Assembly (NCBI GenBank): GCA_025504975.1 | Contig: JANUWI010000006.1 | Span: 1,550,001 to 1,614,000 of the forward strand | Source: Plenodomus lindquistii | Lineage: Eukaryota; Ascomycota; Dothideomycetes; Pleosporales; Leptosphaeriaceae | Direction of reading: 5' to 3' | Length of the DNA stretch: 64,000 bases | In this document: in pieces, positions 44,993-59,856 of the stretch | Numbering within the stretch: position 1 is the first letter of the stretch | Layout: every line of letters begins with the position of its first letter | Position numbers and translations under genes: made by a program | The notes under the pieces: generated by a model | Databases searched by the model: none | What the model saw: only the letters and a program-made list of their open reading frames with translations | Told to the model about the DNA's origin: nothing

Positions 44993-46526
44993 TAATCGCA
45001 GAACTAATGATGAGTGTGGGTCTTCGCGCACAAAATCTGTCTTCCGATATCAAATGTTGTGCGTCGCTAAACCAGCAATACTCATGTGGTAGAATCGAGC
45101 GCCATTTGGAGACGACTCGGAAAGCAAACTTCACAGTGAGGATGCGTTATACCGAGGAGACTACGCGTGAAGTATAAAGACTCCTCTTCTCTACGGTTAG
45201 ATCCTCTGCTCTATTATTCACACTTTTAGCGTGAGTTCCAAAATTAGGTTTCAGACTTACTATATCTGGACTCTCTGTCTTCTCCAAAAAAATCCATCCA
45301 CCAAGACTCATGAGTGTGGGAATTGTCTCTAGAAATCTGTTTGGCCACGATGTATGGTGTGTCTCTGAGTAGTGGACAATCAACCTCTGTCAAAGTCGTC
45401 CGGTCGATTGGAAAGCACAAACTTGCCTATTCATGGAGCTGCCGAATTGAAGGTTAAGAGACAAGGCACAATGTTCGGACACGGCCTATAAAGGTCTCAC
45501 TCACCCTTTGTGTCCTTCTCTTATCATTACACCTTTTCGACAAGGTACTAGAGAATCAATCGCTGGAGCACATGTCTGTCTCTTCCTGAGTCCACCAGCA
45601 AACCAACTCAATCGTGCCCTCCACATTCAGCCACCACATTCCTTACATATCCATGGACATGTGTGCATCATCCATCTCTCCAAGCCCAAGCACCATCCTC
45701 ACGCCCCAGTCTCCGCATTACTAAAAGATTTCTGCAAACTATCCAACCCCCATTCTTCTTATCCACCCATGGAAGCATATAATCAAGCTTTTTTTTATAC
45801 TGCGAATCCACACTATTTTTTTTCCCTGCCTAGCATCTAATATCGCTCTCCCTTCTCCCCCTTACATGAACGCATATCCACAGTTCCCACAAAGGGAGTG
45901 AGAGCTTTGTTAAAATGGTCAAGTTAGCAATTCAACATACCAAATCACATTGGAGAAATCAAGCATCCACATTTCCCCACAAAATCTTTCATCTCCATAT
46001 CCACGCGCTTGATTCAACTCACTCGCAAGCAAAAAGCTGAGTAATGATCGTTGGGACCTCGTTCACGAGTCTAGCTACATGTACATGAAACCCCCCCCCT
46101 CAATCTTCTGCCATCTAGATTTAAAAACCAAAGCAAAAGCATTGCACGCTATCAATCCAACTCTCTCTCTTTTTTTTAAAAAAAAGTCCATTAAAAAAGA
46201 AGGAAAAATATGAAAGAGAGTAATACTACTGTTCCGTGAACATGAACGCGCAACATTCATGGGAGAAAGAATGAGGGAGTGATTTGATAAATCCTCAAAA
46301 AATGCCAAGAAGTCATGACTGACATGTTTATCGTTTCGTGGTCCCCCCTTCTTCTTCCGCATCTCTCGTCTTCACGACATCAAAACACCCACATCTCCGT
46401 CTAACTCCCATGACAACGACAAAGATCACACCACCACCACCCATCGCAATGCAACCAGCCTCCCAACCAGATTCTCCTGCTGAAAGCCAAACCACCCCAC
46501 CCAAAAATGTCCTGCGACACACTAGA
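44993..46526 (+). other. Right part of the gene-free block and SRPK 3' flank
   Basis: Two further modules are visible: TATAAA at 45173 and TATAAA at 45487, each followed by a C/T-rich run and an ATTATTCACAC or ATCATTACACC segment. After the second, GAGCACATGTCTGTCTC recurs. From about 45.9 kb the DNA becomes AT-rich low complexity without a gene, up to the SRPK stop codon. Confidence 0.4.
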
Positions 46527-48633
<2,107 letters not shown>

Positions 48634-49563
48634 CCTGCGGCTGCTGTCGCCCTGCGCGGCGCTACCCTCGGTTTGCGAGGGGAGAGAGGAGGGCGGAGAG
48701 GGAGGAGAGGGGGCTCGTGGCGGTGGTGGGTGGTGGTGGTGGGTGGTGGGTGGTGGGCGTGTTAGGCGCTGCGGTCGCGTTGGGCAGCGCTCATGGGCCT
48801 CTTTCTCAAGCTCTGCACTCGTAGCCGTGGGCTTATGCGACGATGCGACGGGCGTGGGCGTGGGCGTGGCTGTCGCACTGCCTGTCCCCTCTGGAATTGC
48901 AGCAGATGGGCTTAGCGGTCCCCAAACGCTGCTGATTGGCGCGTTGGTGGGGGTGATGGGCTCGGCTGATGTGGGATGGGATGGGATGGGATGGGATGGC
49001 CTCAACTTCAATTCGACGCGCTCGCGGTCCCAGTTCGCTGCCAAATGCACCCACGACGTGCTCGACGGCCCAACTGCTCAAATACCGCTACAGGCTTGTC
49101 GGAGAATTGTTTGTGGAATGATGGTGCCAGAGGTTAGTGGCCAAATCCTGCTTTGGCTCTTGAAGCGTGATGGGGCTGTCTACCCAACTAGCAATGACAT
49201 CACAACCAGCCTTTTTGTACCTGGATCTGGTCAAGACGACCCCCGTTCAGCTTTTTATCGAGTAACTTGGCCGAATGCATACCAAAACTGGCCGCTCGTT
49301 TGGTACAACCCTATCATGCATCAAATGCCACTGAGACACCACTACTGAGACACCACCACTGAGACATCTCAACTATACCATACAAACATGACCGACCCAC
49401 ACCAGACACCTGTCGCTATGCAGAAACAATCAAATACACACTCTCGTATCGAGTCCTTGACCGCACATTTTCGTACCCGCCTTGTCCCACCCCAGACCTG
49501 CAGCCATGTCCCCTCCCGTACGTCCGCATGTCACGCGCAGAGCCGCATCACCCTTCCACCTCC
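48634..49563. promoter_or_regulatory. SRPK upstream region with simple repeats
   Basis: No gene seen. Simple repeats include GGTGGT/GGGT runs at 48720-48757 and five GGGAT units at about 48974-49000. A (GA)n tract lies nearby in the first SRPK intron (48423-48442). The IMH1 3' end begins at the right boundary. Confidence 0.5.
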
Positions 49564-52500
49564 TTACTTGGCCGACACCGCCGCCATCCATTTTTGCTCG
49601 TCCTTCTTGTCAAAATGCAGCAACATGGCCAGCACTGGAATCAGTTGCTGCTGGTGTTTCTTGTCTCGCTGCTCCAGGAACTGCAACAGTACATTCTTTA
49701 GATACACATAGTCGATGGTTTCTGCCACTGCACTGCCAGGCCTCGGTGTTGGAGAGGCAATGCGTGAGCGTGACGAATCGACCGATGTTCGAGATGATTG
49801 CGCAATTGTCTCGGGGCCCCGAGCCTTGAGAGTGCGAAGCTCCTCGGACATGATCTGTACCTGTTAGCACACGATGGGGTGGCGAGTTCCACACGTCGAC
49901 ACACCTTGCTAGACTTTTGGAGCTTTTCCAGACGGCCCTGAGTCTCATCAAAGGCCCGCCGAAGATCGCTCTTTTCCTTTTCCAAGTCACGAGCCTGCTT
50001 CTCAACGTCGTCGAGTGTATCGGTAAGTTGGCCCATTGCAAGTCGTACTTTTGCAGCCTCTTCGCTGGCTTGTGCTGCCTTCTTTTCAACCTCCTCCTTT
50101 TGTTTGCGAAGCTCTTGCTCTGCAGCAGCGAGATCCTCCTTGTCCTCTATTGCACGTGTTTGCGCACGTTCGGCGTCGCGCACCTTTTGCTTGAGCTCCT
50201 CTAGCTCACGAGCTCGACGGCGACCAAACGTGCTGGCCTGTTCCTCTGCACGCTCTCGCTCCTCAACGGCAAGATCCAGCCGCTCCTGCATCTCACGTAT
50301 GCGTGCGTCGGCCCGGCCTTGGGCATCATTGAGTAGTCGCCGCATTGTCTCAGCTTCACGACCGCGCTCAGAGAGCAACCGATGGGCATCTGCAAGTTCT
50401 TCCTCCAGACTCTCGCTCTTGCTACGTACCTCCTTCATCTGCGTGCTAATCTCTTGCGTCTGATCTTGCATGCTGTTCATCAAGTCTTGGGCGCTACTGT
50501 ATTGCGCCGACTTCAGCTGGATTTCTTCTCGTAGACCTTCAGCCTCGCGCTTAAGTTTGGTCACCTCCTCTTCGAGAGCCTGAACCTTAGAGCGCGTTGC
50601 CTTCAGGTCCTCTTGCGCCTTGGTCAAGTCCTTGTTCAGCTGGTCGCGGCTTTCAATGACATCTTTGCGCTCAACTTCAGAGTTCTGGAGGTCTCGCTGA
50701 ATTTTACGATTCGTTTCTTCGAGCGCCTGCCTTTGCGCCGTCTCTTGCTTGATCTTGTCATTCAGAGACTTGACGTCACTCTCTCGATTCGAAATTTGCG
50801 ATTTGTACGTGGCAATTTCCGACTTGAGGTCCTTTTCACGACTTTCTAGTTTTCGCACCTTGGCCGTTTCAGTAGACAGGGTATCTTTGGTCGACCGTAA
50901 CTCGGCAACTTCCTTTCGCAACGACGTCAATTCCGGCTGGGCTTTTTGCAAAACGTCGCGCATGTCAGTCAGTTCCTTGAAACGCGACGCAGCCAGCTTC
51001 TCGGCCATTGACAAGTCGGTCTGCAGCGTATCAGCTTTGGACCTGAGTTGCTCAAACTCGGCTGTCCGAGAGTCGCGCTCTTGTTGTGAGCTTTCATGAG
51101 CAGCTTTCCCAGCACGAAGCTCGCCGATTTCGGTCTCGAGTTTTGACAGGCTGTTCTGCAAGGCCGACTTTTCTGCCTGCAGTTGCTTCACCCTGTCTTT
51201 GGCTTCTGTGTGCTCGAGACCGTAGTCGAGCAGGTCTTGTCGCAGTGTCTCAATCTCTTCTTGCATGTCGTCCTGATCCTTGAGCTTCTTCTTTAGTATC
51301 TCCATGGAAGACGCCTTTTGCTCGACTTCTGTCTGGAGTGTCTCAATGGCAGAGACTTTTTCTTCCAGTTCAGACTTTAGTTCGGCGATCGTCTTTTGAG
51401 CGTCCTCGACTTGCGATGGCGAAAATTCGGCATCGCGAGGACTGAGAAGGCCACTAGCGTCACCCGCTTCACTTGGTGTTGCTTCTGGAGTAGCAGTACC
51501 TGCGTCAGGTCCTTTTGCGCCCTTATTCTTCTTCTTGTTCCTCTTTTTTTGTGCTGCCGATAGTACGGGCTGAGCAGGAGTGGGCTGTGGTTTGGGGGAT
51601 GGCGGAGGTACTGTAGCCGCCCTGGCCTTGTTTGCAGCATCCAACTCCTTTTGCATCTTGTCGAGATTAGCCAATGCAGTGTCGCGCTTGTTTTCGGTTT
51701 CCTTGAGCTGCTCTCGCAGTTTAGACAGTAGGCTGTTCATTGTCTCGTTGCGCTTATCAGCCTTGGCATGTGCTTCGCGCTGTGACGACAATTCCGTCTC
51801 GATGGTCTTGAGTTGCTCTTTCAATGACTGCGTTTGGTCTTCCTCGACAATCTTCTCACCCTTTTCTGCGTGCAGGTCTTCTAACTCCTTGGTAGTCGCT
51901 TCGAGTTTCTGCGTAAGGTCGGCGATTGCTTTTTCATCTTGCTCATGGTCAGACTTGTGGGTAGCCAAGTCCTTCTCTGCACCATCGAGTCGCGTCTTGA
52001 GGTCTGCAATGGTAGCATTAAGTTGCTGTTCCCGCTCGTCCGCCTCACGCTGCAGTTGCTGATGCGTCTCCCTAAAGGAGTTGAGATCATTTGTAGTCGT
52101 CTCGAGATTTTTCATAAACGACTCTGCAGAGTCTTGCGCTGTCGACAGCTCACTCTTGAGTGTCTTGTTTTCCTCCTCCAGTTTGCCGACCTTTTCCTCG
52201 CTCTCCTGCAACTGTGACTGCAGACGGGGCAACTCGCTGTCGTAGGAGAAGAATTCGTCGGTGTCGTCTGTCTTTTCAGTCTGCTTGGAGGTTGTGGAAG
52301 GTGCAACGGATTCGGTCTGGGTGGTGGAGTCGTCTTGGACGCTGTCCGAGGCCGTGGATTGTTGTGTCTTGAGGGCGTCGAGTTGCTCCTCGGCCACCTT
52401 TGCACGCTGCTCTGCTTCTTCGCCCTGCTTTCTAATCTCATCCCGCTCCTTGGATACGCGTTTGAGTTCCTCCATGAGCATGTCACTCTTTACGTTCAAC

Positions 52501-53198
52501 TGGCCAAGGTACTCGATAAAGGCGGCGGAATCACTAATGGACGTGAGGGGCGTGTATTCGCGGAGAGAGCTCTCGAATGTCTCAATGGCACCGATGCGGG
52601 CGTGTGCGATGCGGTACGACCGAAGCAATTCTGCCGCACAAGTCAGCCACGAGCACCAGTCTGGGCAGCTCGTCTCTCACGCACCCGTGTACTTTGGTTC
52701 CAGTTTGTCGAGCTTGCGCAGTCGCGTCTGAATCTCGGGCGGGGTTTCGGGCGCCTTCTCTGGCCTGTCTGGCTTGTCGTCGGCGTCGGTGGCTGGGGCA
52801 TCCTGCTTGTCGTCGCCCGTCTTTGCGCCTGCCTCAGCCGACGGCGCCTTCTCCTTTGGCTTGGGAGTGCCTGCCCGGCTCGGTGCGTCGTCCTCTTCGC
52901 CAATGACAAACTCGGGGTCGAATTCGGAGGGATCGGGGCCCTTGCCGGCGGGAGCTGTCCTGCCGTCTGCATCCTTTGATCTCGAGGTGCGTTTCGAGGG
53001 CGAGAGGTTGCGCGAACTTGATTGCCGTTGGGCAGAGCTGGATCGCGTGGGAGTTGTCTGTTGCGTGGCCTTTTGGCGGGCCTGTTCTTCTGCTATGCGC
53101 TGGTCAATTGCGCCGCGGATGCGCTGCGAGGCTCCCTGTCAGCGGCGTCTTGGTGGAGAGGATGGAGGGATACTGTTTACCTGGAGGCCTTGAAACAT
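49564..53198 (-). CDS. IMH1: GRIP-domain golgin (IMH1 type)
   Basis: Predicted 1163-residue protein from exons 53198-53181, 53135-52685, 52630-49905 and 49860-49564. The N-terminus MFQGLQ plus GASQRIRGAIDQRI is typical of fungal IMH1. A long coiled coil with heptads rich in Glu, Lys and Leu fills the centre, interrupted by a proline/lysine-rich stretch near residue 500. The C-terminus has the GRIP domain (YVYLKNVLLQFLEQRDKKHQ), with the tyrosine needed for binding Arl1-GTP at the trans-Golgi. The protein tethers vesicles from endosomes at the late Golgi. It is divergent from zuotin (292 bases). Confidence 0.94.
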
Positions 53199-53435
53199 GA
53201 TGGCAAGTGTCTACTCTTGGAACGATGCAGCAATGTCAAGCAGAAAAGACCGTGTATGGCGAAAGCATGCTTCACGCGATCAAGACAAGTATGTGGCTGT
53301 GACATGGCCAGACAAACACCCCAGGGCTATTCTGAGACGTATCGGGACGTCTGCCGGCGATGGCGCAGGGCTGAGCTTGGCGAACGCCCACGCCCAACTT
53401 TTTTCGGCGGCTCGCTACCATCTATATTCTTCCCC

Positions 53436-53468
53436 CACCACCACCACCACCACCACCACCACCACCAC
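53436..53468. repeat. (CCA)n microsatellite in the zuotin leader
   Basis: About eleven CCA units sit roughly 20 to 55 bases upstream of the zuotin start codon, within the IMH1-zuotin divergent promoter. Confidence 0.9.
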
Positions 53469-53490
53469 GACAGTCCGACATCAGCACACC

Positions 53491-54934
53491 ATGTCGACGG
53501 TCGAGATTGCGCTGCCCCTCCCCGTCCTCCCCGGAGGCTGGGCTGGCGACAAGGACTTCAAGGCTGTCGGCCAGCTGAGCCAGGCCAACGACCGCAACAT
53601 TGAGCCCGTGGGCCCTCACTTTCTGGCCTATGCCCGCAGAGTGCGTTCCCTTAACAAAGCATGCACTTGCAGTCGACTGACGATGACTACAGAAGCGCCA
53701 CCAGCGCACCTTCTCCGAGGATGAGCGCATCCAGGCCCAGGCCAACGTCAAGCAGGTCGAGGACGAGGACCCCGATGACATTGACGAGCCCGAAGACCCC
53801 GTGATGCTCCAGCGCGAGGCCAAGGACTGGAAGGTACACGAATCACTGCAAATCCGAACCAACATCACATCACATGCTGACCATTGCTAGTCGCAAGATC
53901 ACTATGCTGTTCTCGGCATAACCCGTCACCGCTGGAGGGCCACCGAGGACCAGATCAAGCGCGCCCACCGCCGCAAGGTCCTCAAGCACCACCCCGACAA
54001 GCGCGCCGCCGCCGGAGGAACCGAAGATGACCAGTTCTTCAAGTGCATCCAAAAGGCCACCGAGGTCCTCTCTGACCCCGTCCGCAGGAGGCAGTTCGAC
54101 TCGGTCGACGAGGCCGCCGAGGTTGAGCCACCCACGAAGAAGCAGACTCAGAGCGGCAATTTCTACAAGCTCTGGGGCAAAGTCTTCGAGGCAGAGGGCC
54201 GTTTCTCCAACAAGCAGCCCGTGCCCAAGCTCGGCAATGCCAAGTCGAGCAAAGAGGAGGTGGAGCACTTTTACAACTTTTGGTACAACTTTGACAGCTG
54301 GAGGTCCTTTGAATACCTCGACGAGGATGTTCCCGACGACGGTGAAAGCCGTGACCAGAAGCGCCATGTCGAACGCAAGAACCAGGCTGCGCGTCGCAAG
54401 AAGAAGACCGAGGACACTGCCCGTCTCCGCAAGCTGGTAGACGACGCGCTGGCTCTCGATGAGCGCATCAAGCTCTTCCGCCAGGCCGAGAACGCGCAAA
54501 AGAACAAGCGCCGTCTCGAAAAGGAGGCTGCGCTAAAGAAGGAGGCGGAAGAGGCCGCAAAGAAGAAGGAGGAAGAGGCCAAGGCTGCTGCTGAAAAGGA
54601 GGCTGCCGAAAAGGCGGCAAAGGCAGACAACAAAAAGGCCAAGGAGGCTGCAAAGAATGCGGCCAAGAAGAACAAGCGTGTCGTTCGTGCTGCGGTCAAG
54701 GATGCCAACTACTTCCACGCCTCTGGCGATGCCCCTGCAGCCCAGATTGACGCAGCCCTCAACGAGGCCGACCTCATCATCTCGAGGATTGACCACGAGG
54801 AGCTCGCTGACCTGACGGCCAAGCTCAACAGCGAAAAGGATGCTGGCAAGATCACGCAGATTTTCAAGGATGAGGCCCAACGTCTCATCGGTGCCAGCAA
54901 GGCCACTGCCGGCGAGCTCAAGACTCTGGCTTGA
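53491..54934 (+). CDS. ZUO1: Zuotin, ribosome-associated DnaJ co-chaperone
   Basis: Predicted 444-residue protein from exons 53491-53640, 53693-53833 and 53891-54934. The J domain has the HHPDKRA (HPD) motif and QDHYAVLGI start. The zuotin homology region follows, and then a highly charged helix rich in Lys, Glu and Ala that binds rRNA near the exit tunnel. The C-terminal four-helix region includes VVRAAVKDANYFHASGD. With the Hsp70 Ssz1 it forms the ribosome-associated complex that stimulates Ssb-type Hsp70 on nascent chains. Length and layout match fungal orthologs. Confidence 0.95.
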
Positions 54935-55461
54935 AAGTGTTTTGAGATTGGTCCGATTTGGCATATAGATTTCTAGCACGAATAATGACATGACGTGTTT
55001 CTACAACAACCTTGGCTGCAATCTGTGGCTGAGTTTCACGTGCTGTTGAAGGATGCACGACCCCAGTCGGCTACCCCACGGTTGGTCAGGCCTGAAGATC
55101 AAAGCTGCGGAAAGCGCGACTCCAAGACGGCCAAGCAGAGCGGGCGCCCGCTTTGGGAGCTTTGGGACCTCGACGTCCTCTCTGCTGTGCCTCTGCTTCT
55201 TATGCCTTCACCTTCACTCTCACAAAACTAGACTTTATCCTCGACACTATCCTTTGTTATACAGTTTGCACACAGTCGCATGTGCCGTACCCCGCGCAGC
55301 AGCTCCCCCGCGCCAAGTCGTCTCCCCCCAAACAACAGACTGCACCATCACCGATCACGGCCCTCCCACGCTGCCAGCAGACGTACGCGTGACTGCTCCT
55401 CTTGCACGCATTCCGCGCCTGCCATTGGGCTTGCTCGTCGACCTCGTACCCATCACCCAGT
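54935..55461. promoter_or_regulatory. Intergenic region between zuotin and the USP-domain gene
   Basis: No gene recognised. The right part is C/T-rich, ending in a leader with an ATG context at 55462. The left part should contain the zuotin terminator. Confidence 0.4.
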
Positions 55462-57050
55462 ATGAGCGGTTCCCCCACGTCGCAAGGTGTTCGGCATGCC
55501 TCTCCAGCGCCTCGCAAGTCGTCGGCGCCGTACAAGGTGAGCCCGCTGCTCTTGCCCACCGGTGGGAGAGACGCCGAGGAGGTGCGACGCCCCTCGATCC
55601 AGTTTCTAGCGCATCGTAATCAGTCGCTCCCAAGGGGCAATCCCAAGCCCAGGGAGAAGAGGAGGTTGTCGAGCCCGCCGCCGCCTCCGTAAGTCTTTTA
55701 TCATTGCAGCCCATGTGCCGTTCTGCACTCCCTTTTCTTTTTTGTCTACAGAACACACATGGCAGGACATTATGAACAAGTATGCCCAGTCGATCGCAGA
55801 GTGCATGCTAAGCGGCTTTCGACATGGCCTGCTCATACACTGCGCGTCACCCAATCAAATCATCACTTGCTGACAACTCAACGCAGCGTTTTCCAACCTC
55901 GCGTATCCTTTGATACTTTCGACCGACCTGCCGACTTCATCGATGAGAGCTCTTTTACCCTCATCAGAAAGCACAAGGACTACGAATACACCAAGCGATC
56001 GCGAACGTTCCTTTGCGGATTCGACGAGAACGAATACTCGGTCTACGCGCTCCAATGGCTTATCAACGAGCTAGTCGACGACGGCGATGAGATTGTCTGT
56101 CTACGAGTCGTGGAAAAGGAGGATGCCATTGCAGGAGATCGCAGCGTAGAGACCAAACGATATCGCACAGAGGCAGAAGCTACAATGGATGACATACAAA
56201 ACCGCAACCACGACAACAAAGCCATTAACCTAATCCTGGAATTCTCAGTCGGCAAGGTCAACAAGGTCATTGAAGACATGGTATGGTAGTCACATTTTCT
56301 AAAAGGACTCTGAATTGACACCGACAGATCAATCTTTATGAGCCCGCCATTCTCGTTGTCGGAACCCGCGGCAAGAGTCTGGGCGGCTTTCAAGGCCTAC
56401 TTCCAGGTAGCGTCTCAAAGTACTGCCTGCAACACTCGCCAGTCCCCGTCATTGTCGTACGACCGACGACGAAGCGCGACAAGGCACGCAGCAAGCGCGC
56501 AAACGACCCCGACAGACAAGGCTATCGCGACATTCTCGCCAAAAGCGAAAGTCTGCTCGACGTCAACAGTCCGCGAAACAGCTTCTTTGCAAACGAAGAG
56601 GAGGCGTCGGCCGTGCCTGGATCGGCCAAGATACCCAAACCCATATCGACTGATGTACATCCGTTGGCTCAGGTGGCGCATGTGCACGATAGCAGTGATG
56701 ACGAGAATGTACAGACTGGCGGTAGTACGCTGGCGGAAGACCCGAGGAGTCCTGGTTTCCTAATGAAGAGTCCGCATCTGCAAAATCTGGATAGTCCAGA
56801 ATTGAGCGATGCTTCGAGTTTCAGTGACGAAGAAGACGCGGACGCTATATCGCCCGGCACATTACCGCCGGCGATAACGGGCGTGGACGAGGCTACAGCG
56901 GGCACTGAAGGGTTAAAATTGGGGGAAGAGGAACAACTTCAAATGAGCTCGATGGATTACGTGGACCAGCTCATCAAAGCCAGCGCGGCTAAATCCACTG
57001 CTGTCGAGCAGGAGACTGCGAGTGAACCTGTGTCGCCAAAGGGGCTTTGA
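55462..57050 (+). CDS. Universal stress protein (USP) domain protein
   Basis: Predicted 492-residue protein from exons 55462-55688, 55752-56280 and 56328-57050. A serine/proline-rich N-terminus leads to the USP fold: SRTFLCGFDENEYSVYALQW, LVDDGDEIVCLRVVE, and the nucleotide-binding loop VGTRGKSLGGFQGLLPGSVS followed by PVPVIVVRP. The C-terminal third is acidic and disordered. In fungi these are cytosolic stress-associated proteins of unclear molecular role. The stretch 55780-55886 between the second exon start and the VFQPRVSFD block could be a further intron, but removing it breaks the frame, so it is kept as coding; the N-terminal part is therefore less certain. Confidence 0.85.
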
Positions 57051-57280
57051 AATACTTGGGAAAGCCCTACATCATTGGACGGTAAAATCAATGGTCCCAC
57101 GAAAACAATCGGCAAGTCGAGCAAAGTCACGACTACAATTAAAATCGTCATCATGGTCCAAGGAAGAGAAGTATTTATCATATCTGACTTGATTTCCTAT
57201 TCATCTTCCGTTATCCTCAGACGTCCGTCCCTCTTGCCTTAATCCATCATCCCACAAGACCGCCCTCCCATCGACCATGC

Positions 57281-57499
57281 CTAATTCATAGTCTTGCTCG
57301 TAACATCCTTGGCATGCTGATCCAACACCTGCTCCTTGGGGTTGCTGGGCAAACTGCTCTTGGTGTTATCGCTGCTCTGCTCGGAGCCCTCGGACGGTCC
57401 GCCGCCTTGCTTGTTGACGTTGGATGTGTTTTCTCCGGCTTGGGCGTCCGTGTTGCGCGAGGGCTCGGGGGATTGGCGGCCGGGGTTTGGTGCGGACAT
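57281..57499 (-). CDS. Small hypothetical protein, hydrophilic, 72 residues
   Basis: Single-exon gene from the ATG at 57499. The protein is hydrophilic, rich in Ser, Asn, Gly, Gln and Pro, and has no signal peptide or helix-forming hydrophobic segment. The end reads NPKEQVLDQHAKDVTSKTMN. It is convergent with the USP gene. The start is in a good context (AAAATGTCC). Function unknown; the protein is likely disordered. Confidence 0.55.
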   Translation of the reverse strand: MSAPNPGRQSPEPSRNTDAQAGENTSNVNKQGGGPSEGSEQSSDNTKSSLPSNPKEQVLDQHAKDVTSKTMN

Positions 57500-58199
57500 T
57501 TTTGGTGTTTGAGGTGGTGGTTGTTTTGGTTTGGAGTTGTGAGGTGAGGCTACGTAGATGTTGTTAGATTGGAAAGTGGGAAGGAGGATGTGGTGTAGTG
57601 TGACGGAGAGAGAATGTTGGGGGATGTATGTGTGACGCGTTGCAACGCTGGCGATAGAGAGCGTACATTTACAAGATTGATATTCGATCGCACTCAATCT
57701 GTGGTATACATTAGCAACCCCGAATTACCAAATTCCTCCCACATCTTCCCCCTCACACACTCACTGTTCAAATGGGATTCAATTGTCTGGATTTGTTCGT
57801 TGGTGTTGCAGTCTAGGAGCAGCAGCAGCCGTCCCTCCATTGTTAAATGTCGCGCGTATCCTTGCTGCCCCACTACGACGGCCCTGACGTCACAGCACTG
57901 CAATGCGGCAACGGCCAGATTCGGGCGAGCCAACTTCCCTCACGCTTACGAAGCGAAGCGAAGCGGTGTTTGATTGACGGCCCATGCATGGCGGCCCGGT
58001 GGGTTATTGATTGTGGCACTAGGTCGGGCTGAATGCCAATGGTCGATGTGTTGGGAATTCTTCCGTGGAGATGGGGTGTTATGCGTCTTTACAATCAACC
58101 GTCAGTAGCTAGGTGTACCATTCTGATTCTATGAACGAGCATCATTCGTGATGAGTATTACCCTGTTTGTTTGTAGCACTTGGTATCAAACAGACGCCA
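57500..58199. other. Intergenic region upstream of the small protein and after the GPHR gene
   Basis: No gene seen. A short (GAAGC)n repeat lies near 57949-57966. The left part is the likely promoter of the small minus-strand gene. Confidence 0.4.
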
Positions 58200-59856
58200 T
58201 CAACTCCTCTTCCCCAGTTCAACATCCCCCTCCCCACCCTCCTCCTCATCATCCCACTCCACACCCCTCATCCGTCTTCCAATCCACAACCCAACAACCG
58301 TACTCGCACAACTCGCCAAGAACCACCCTTCAAACCACTTCTCCGTAAATCCCGGCTCCAGCGGCGCCCCCAGCGCATCACTAATCTTGTTCTTCATTTC
58401 AGGCGGAAGGTTACTCCGCAGCAGCAGCGCGGAGCTAATCACATATGTTGCCGCAATCTGGCTGATGATGAGCGCAAAGTTGGTCTTTGTGTGGTGTAGC
58501 AGTCCCGGCACGAGGCGTGCGAATAGGTAAAAGGTCTGGAGGACGCTGTTGAAAGAAAGCAGCAGCATTACGCCAGTGAGCAGAAAGGAGATTGTGCGCG
58601 ACCAGGCTACGCGGTCAATGGTTGGATCCCAATGTTTCGCAAAGAGTGCGAGAAAGTTGTTGATGGGGTCGCTGGAGGAGAAATTCGCATTGGGTGACGA
58701 GATGCGGCGTAATGAGGAGACGGTGGTTGCGCCGATGCGGTAGGCGCAGTAGAGGGCGAAGCCGGACGAAATCATGTTTATCACGCGGCCGTGCGGCGTG
58801 TGGGATCGCTGCTGTGTCTGCCGCCGACTTTGCAGTACCGTCAGCGAGTTTTGCAATGTGCTGCGCATGGTCTCCAGGCCTTGAATCTCGAGTTGTAGAG
58901 TGCTGCGTTCTTGCACATCGGGGTTGCCGCGAATGGTGCCTACGACGCGGCCCATCAAGCCTTGCTGGGGATTGTCGGCGAGTTTGCGCTCGACTGCGCG
59001 GAGGCGGCTTTTTTTCGTGAGGAGCATGTCGTTGGTTGCTTGGATGCCGGCTTGTTTGCGGTTAACGTCTGCGTCTGAGACCTGTGGAAGTCAGCATAAG
59101 AGGACTCGACTGGTAAATGGTGTTCAAACTCACTGGCCGGTACTTGACACCGAATGTCTGCCATAACGAGGAAATGGCTGCGAACCCAGCAAGCGAGGCC
59201 ATGAGGCTGATGCCAATGATGCCAATCCGCTCAAGACAGCCTTCACTAAATGTGTGCTGATGGACATATGACTCTTCGTGCAAGTAGGACCCCAGCAGAC
59301 CTCGTCCAAGGTACCAAAATCCCGCAAGCCATACTGCCAGACCGCACAGCTCCAGCACCCATGCTAGCCTTCGTCGACCCTTTTGCGCATCGCTGGGGCT
59401 CAGCCCAGTGCCTGAAACGATAGAGTGAATCTCGAATGCTGGTGTGGCGATGATCAACAAGAACAATAGCAAGGGCAGTGTGATCTTGAGAGCCAAGGTT
59501 CGCGTCGCGCGATTCGCAGTATTGGAGATTTCGCAGAAGATCAATTCCGCCAGCACAGCAGAAAGTCCTATGTTCGTCGAAAAGATGATGCTTGCGAGTG
59601 ATTGTCCGTCCGGCCGGAAGTACTTCAGCAACGATGTCCTTGTTCGAGCGATGGACTCCTGCGAGAGTGTGCCCGCGTGATGCGGCTTTCGCCCTGCATG
59701 TCCAGACAACACAGGGAACAACTTCTGCGACACCACAAAAGCGACAACGAGGAACGTCAGGAGGAAAGGAAGCGCAGAAATGGCAACCACCGTGGGGCTC
59801 CGCTGCGCATACTCTGGCACGCACTCATCGCAGTCGTCGGCCAGCGGCAGGACCAT
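58200..59856 (-). CDS. Golgi pH regulator (GPHR/GTG family) membrane protein
   Basis: Predicted 534-residue protein from exons 59856-59134 and 59081-58200, joined by a 52-nt intron. There are about nine predicted membrane helices, for example around VVAISALPFLLTFLVVAFVV, LALKITLPLLLFLLII, and FALIISQIAATYVISSALLL. The central loop is charged and partly coiled coil. The block SFNSVLQTFYLFARLVPGLL and the preceding FLALFAKHWDPTIDRVAWSR are conserved in the GPHR/abscisic-acid GTG family. Homologs form Golgi anion channels or G-protein-like receptors. An acidic C-terminal tail ends the protein. Confidence 0.9.
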
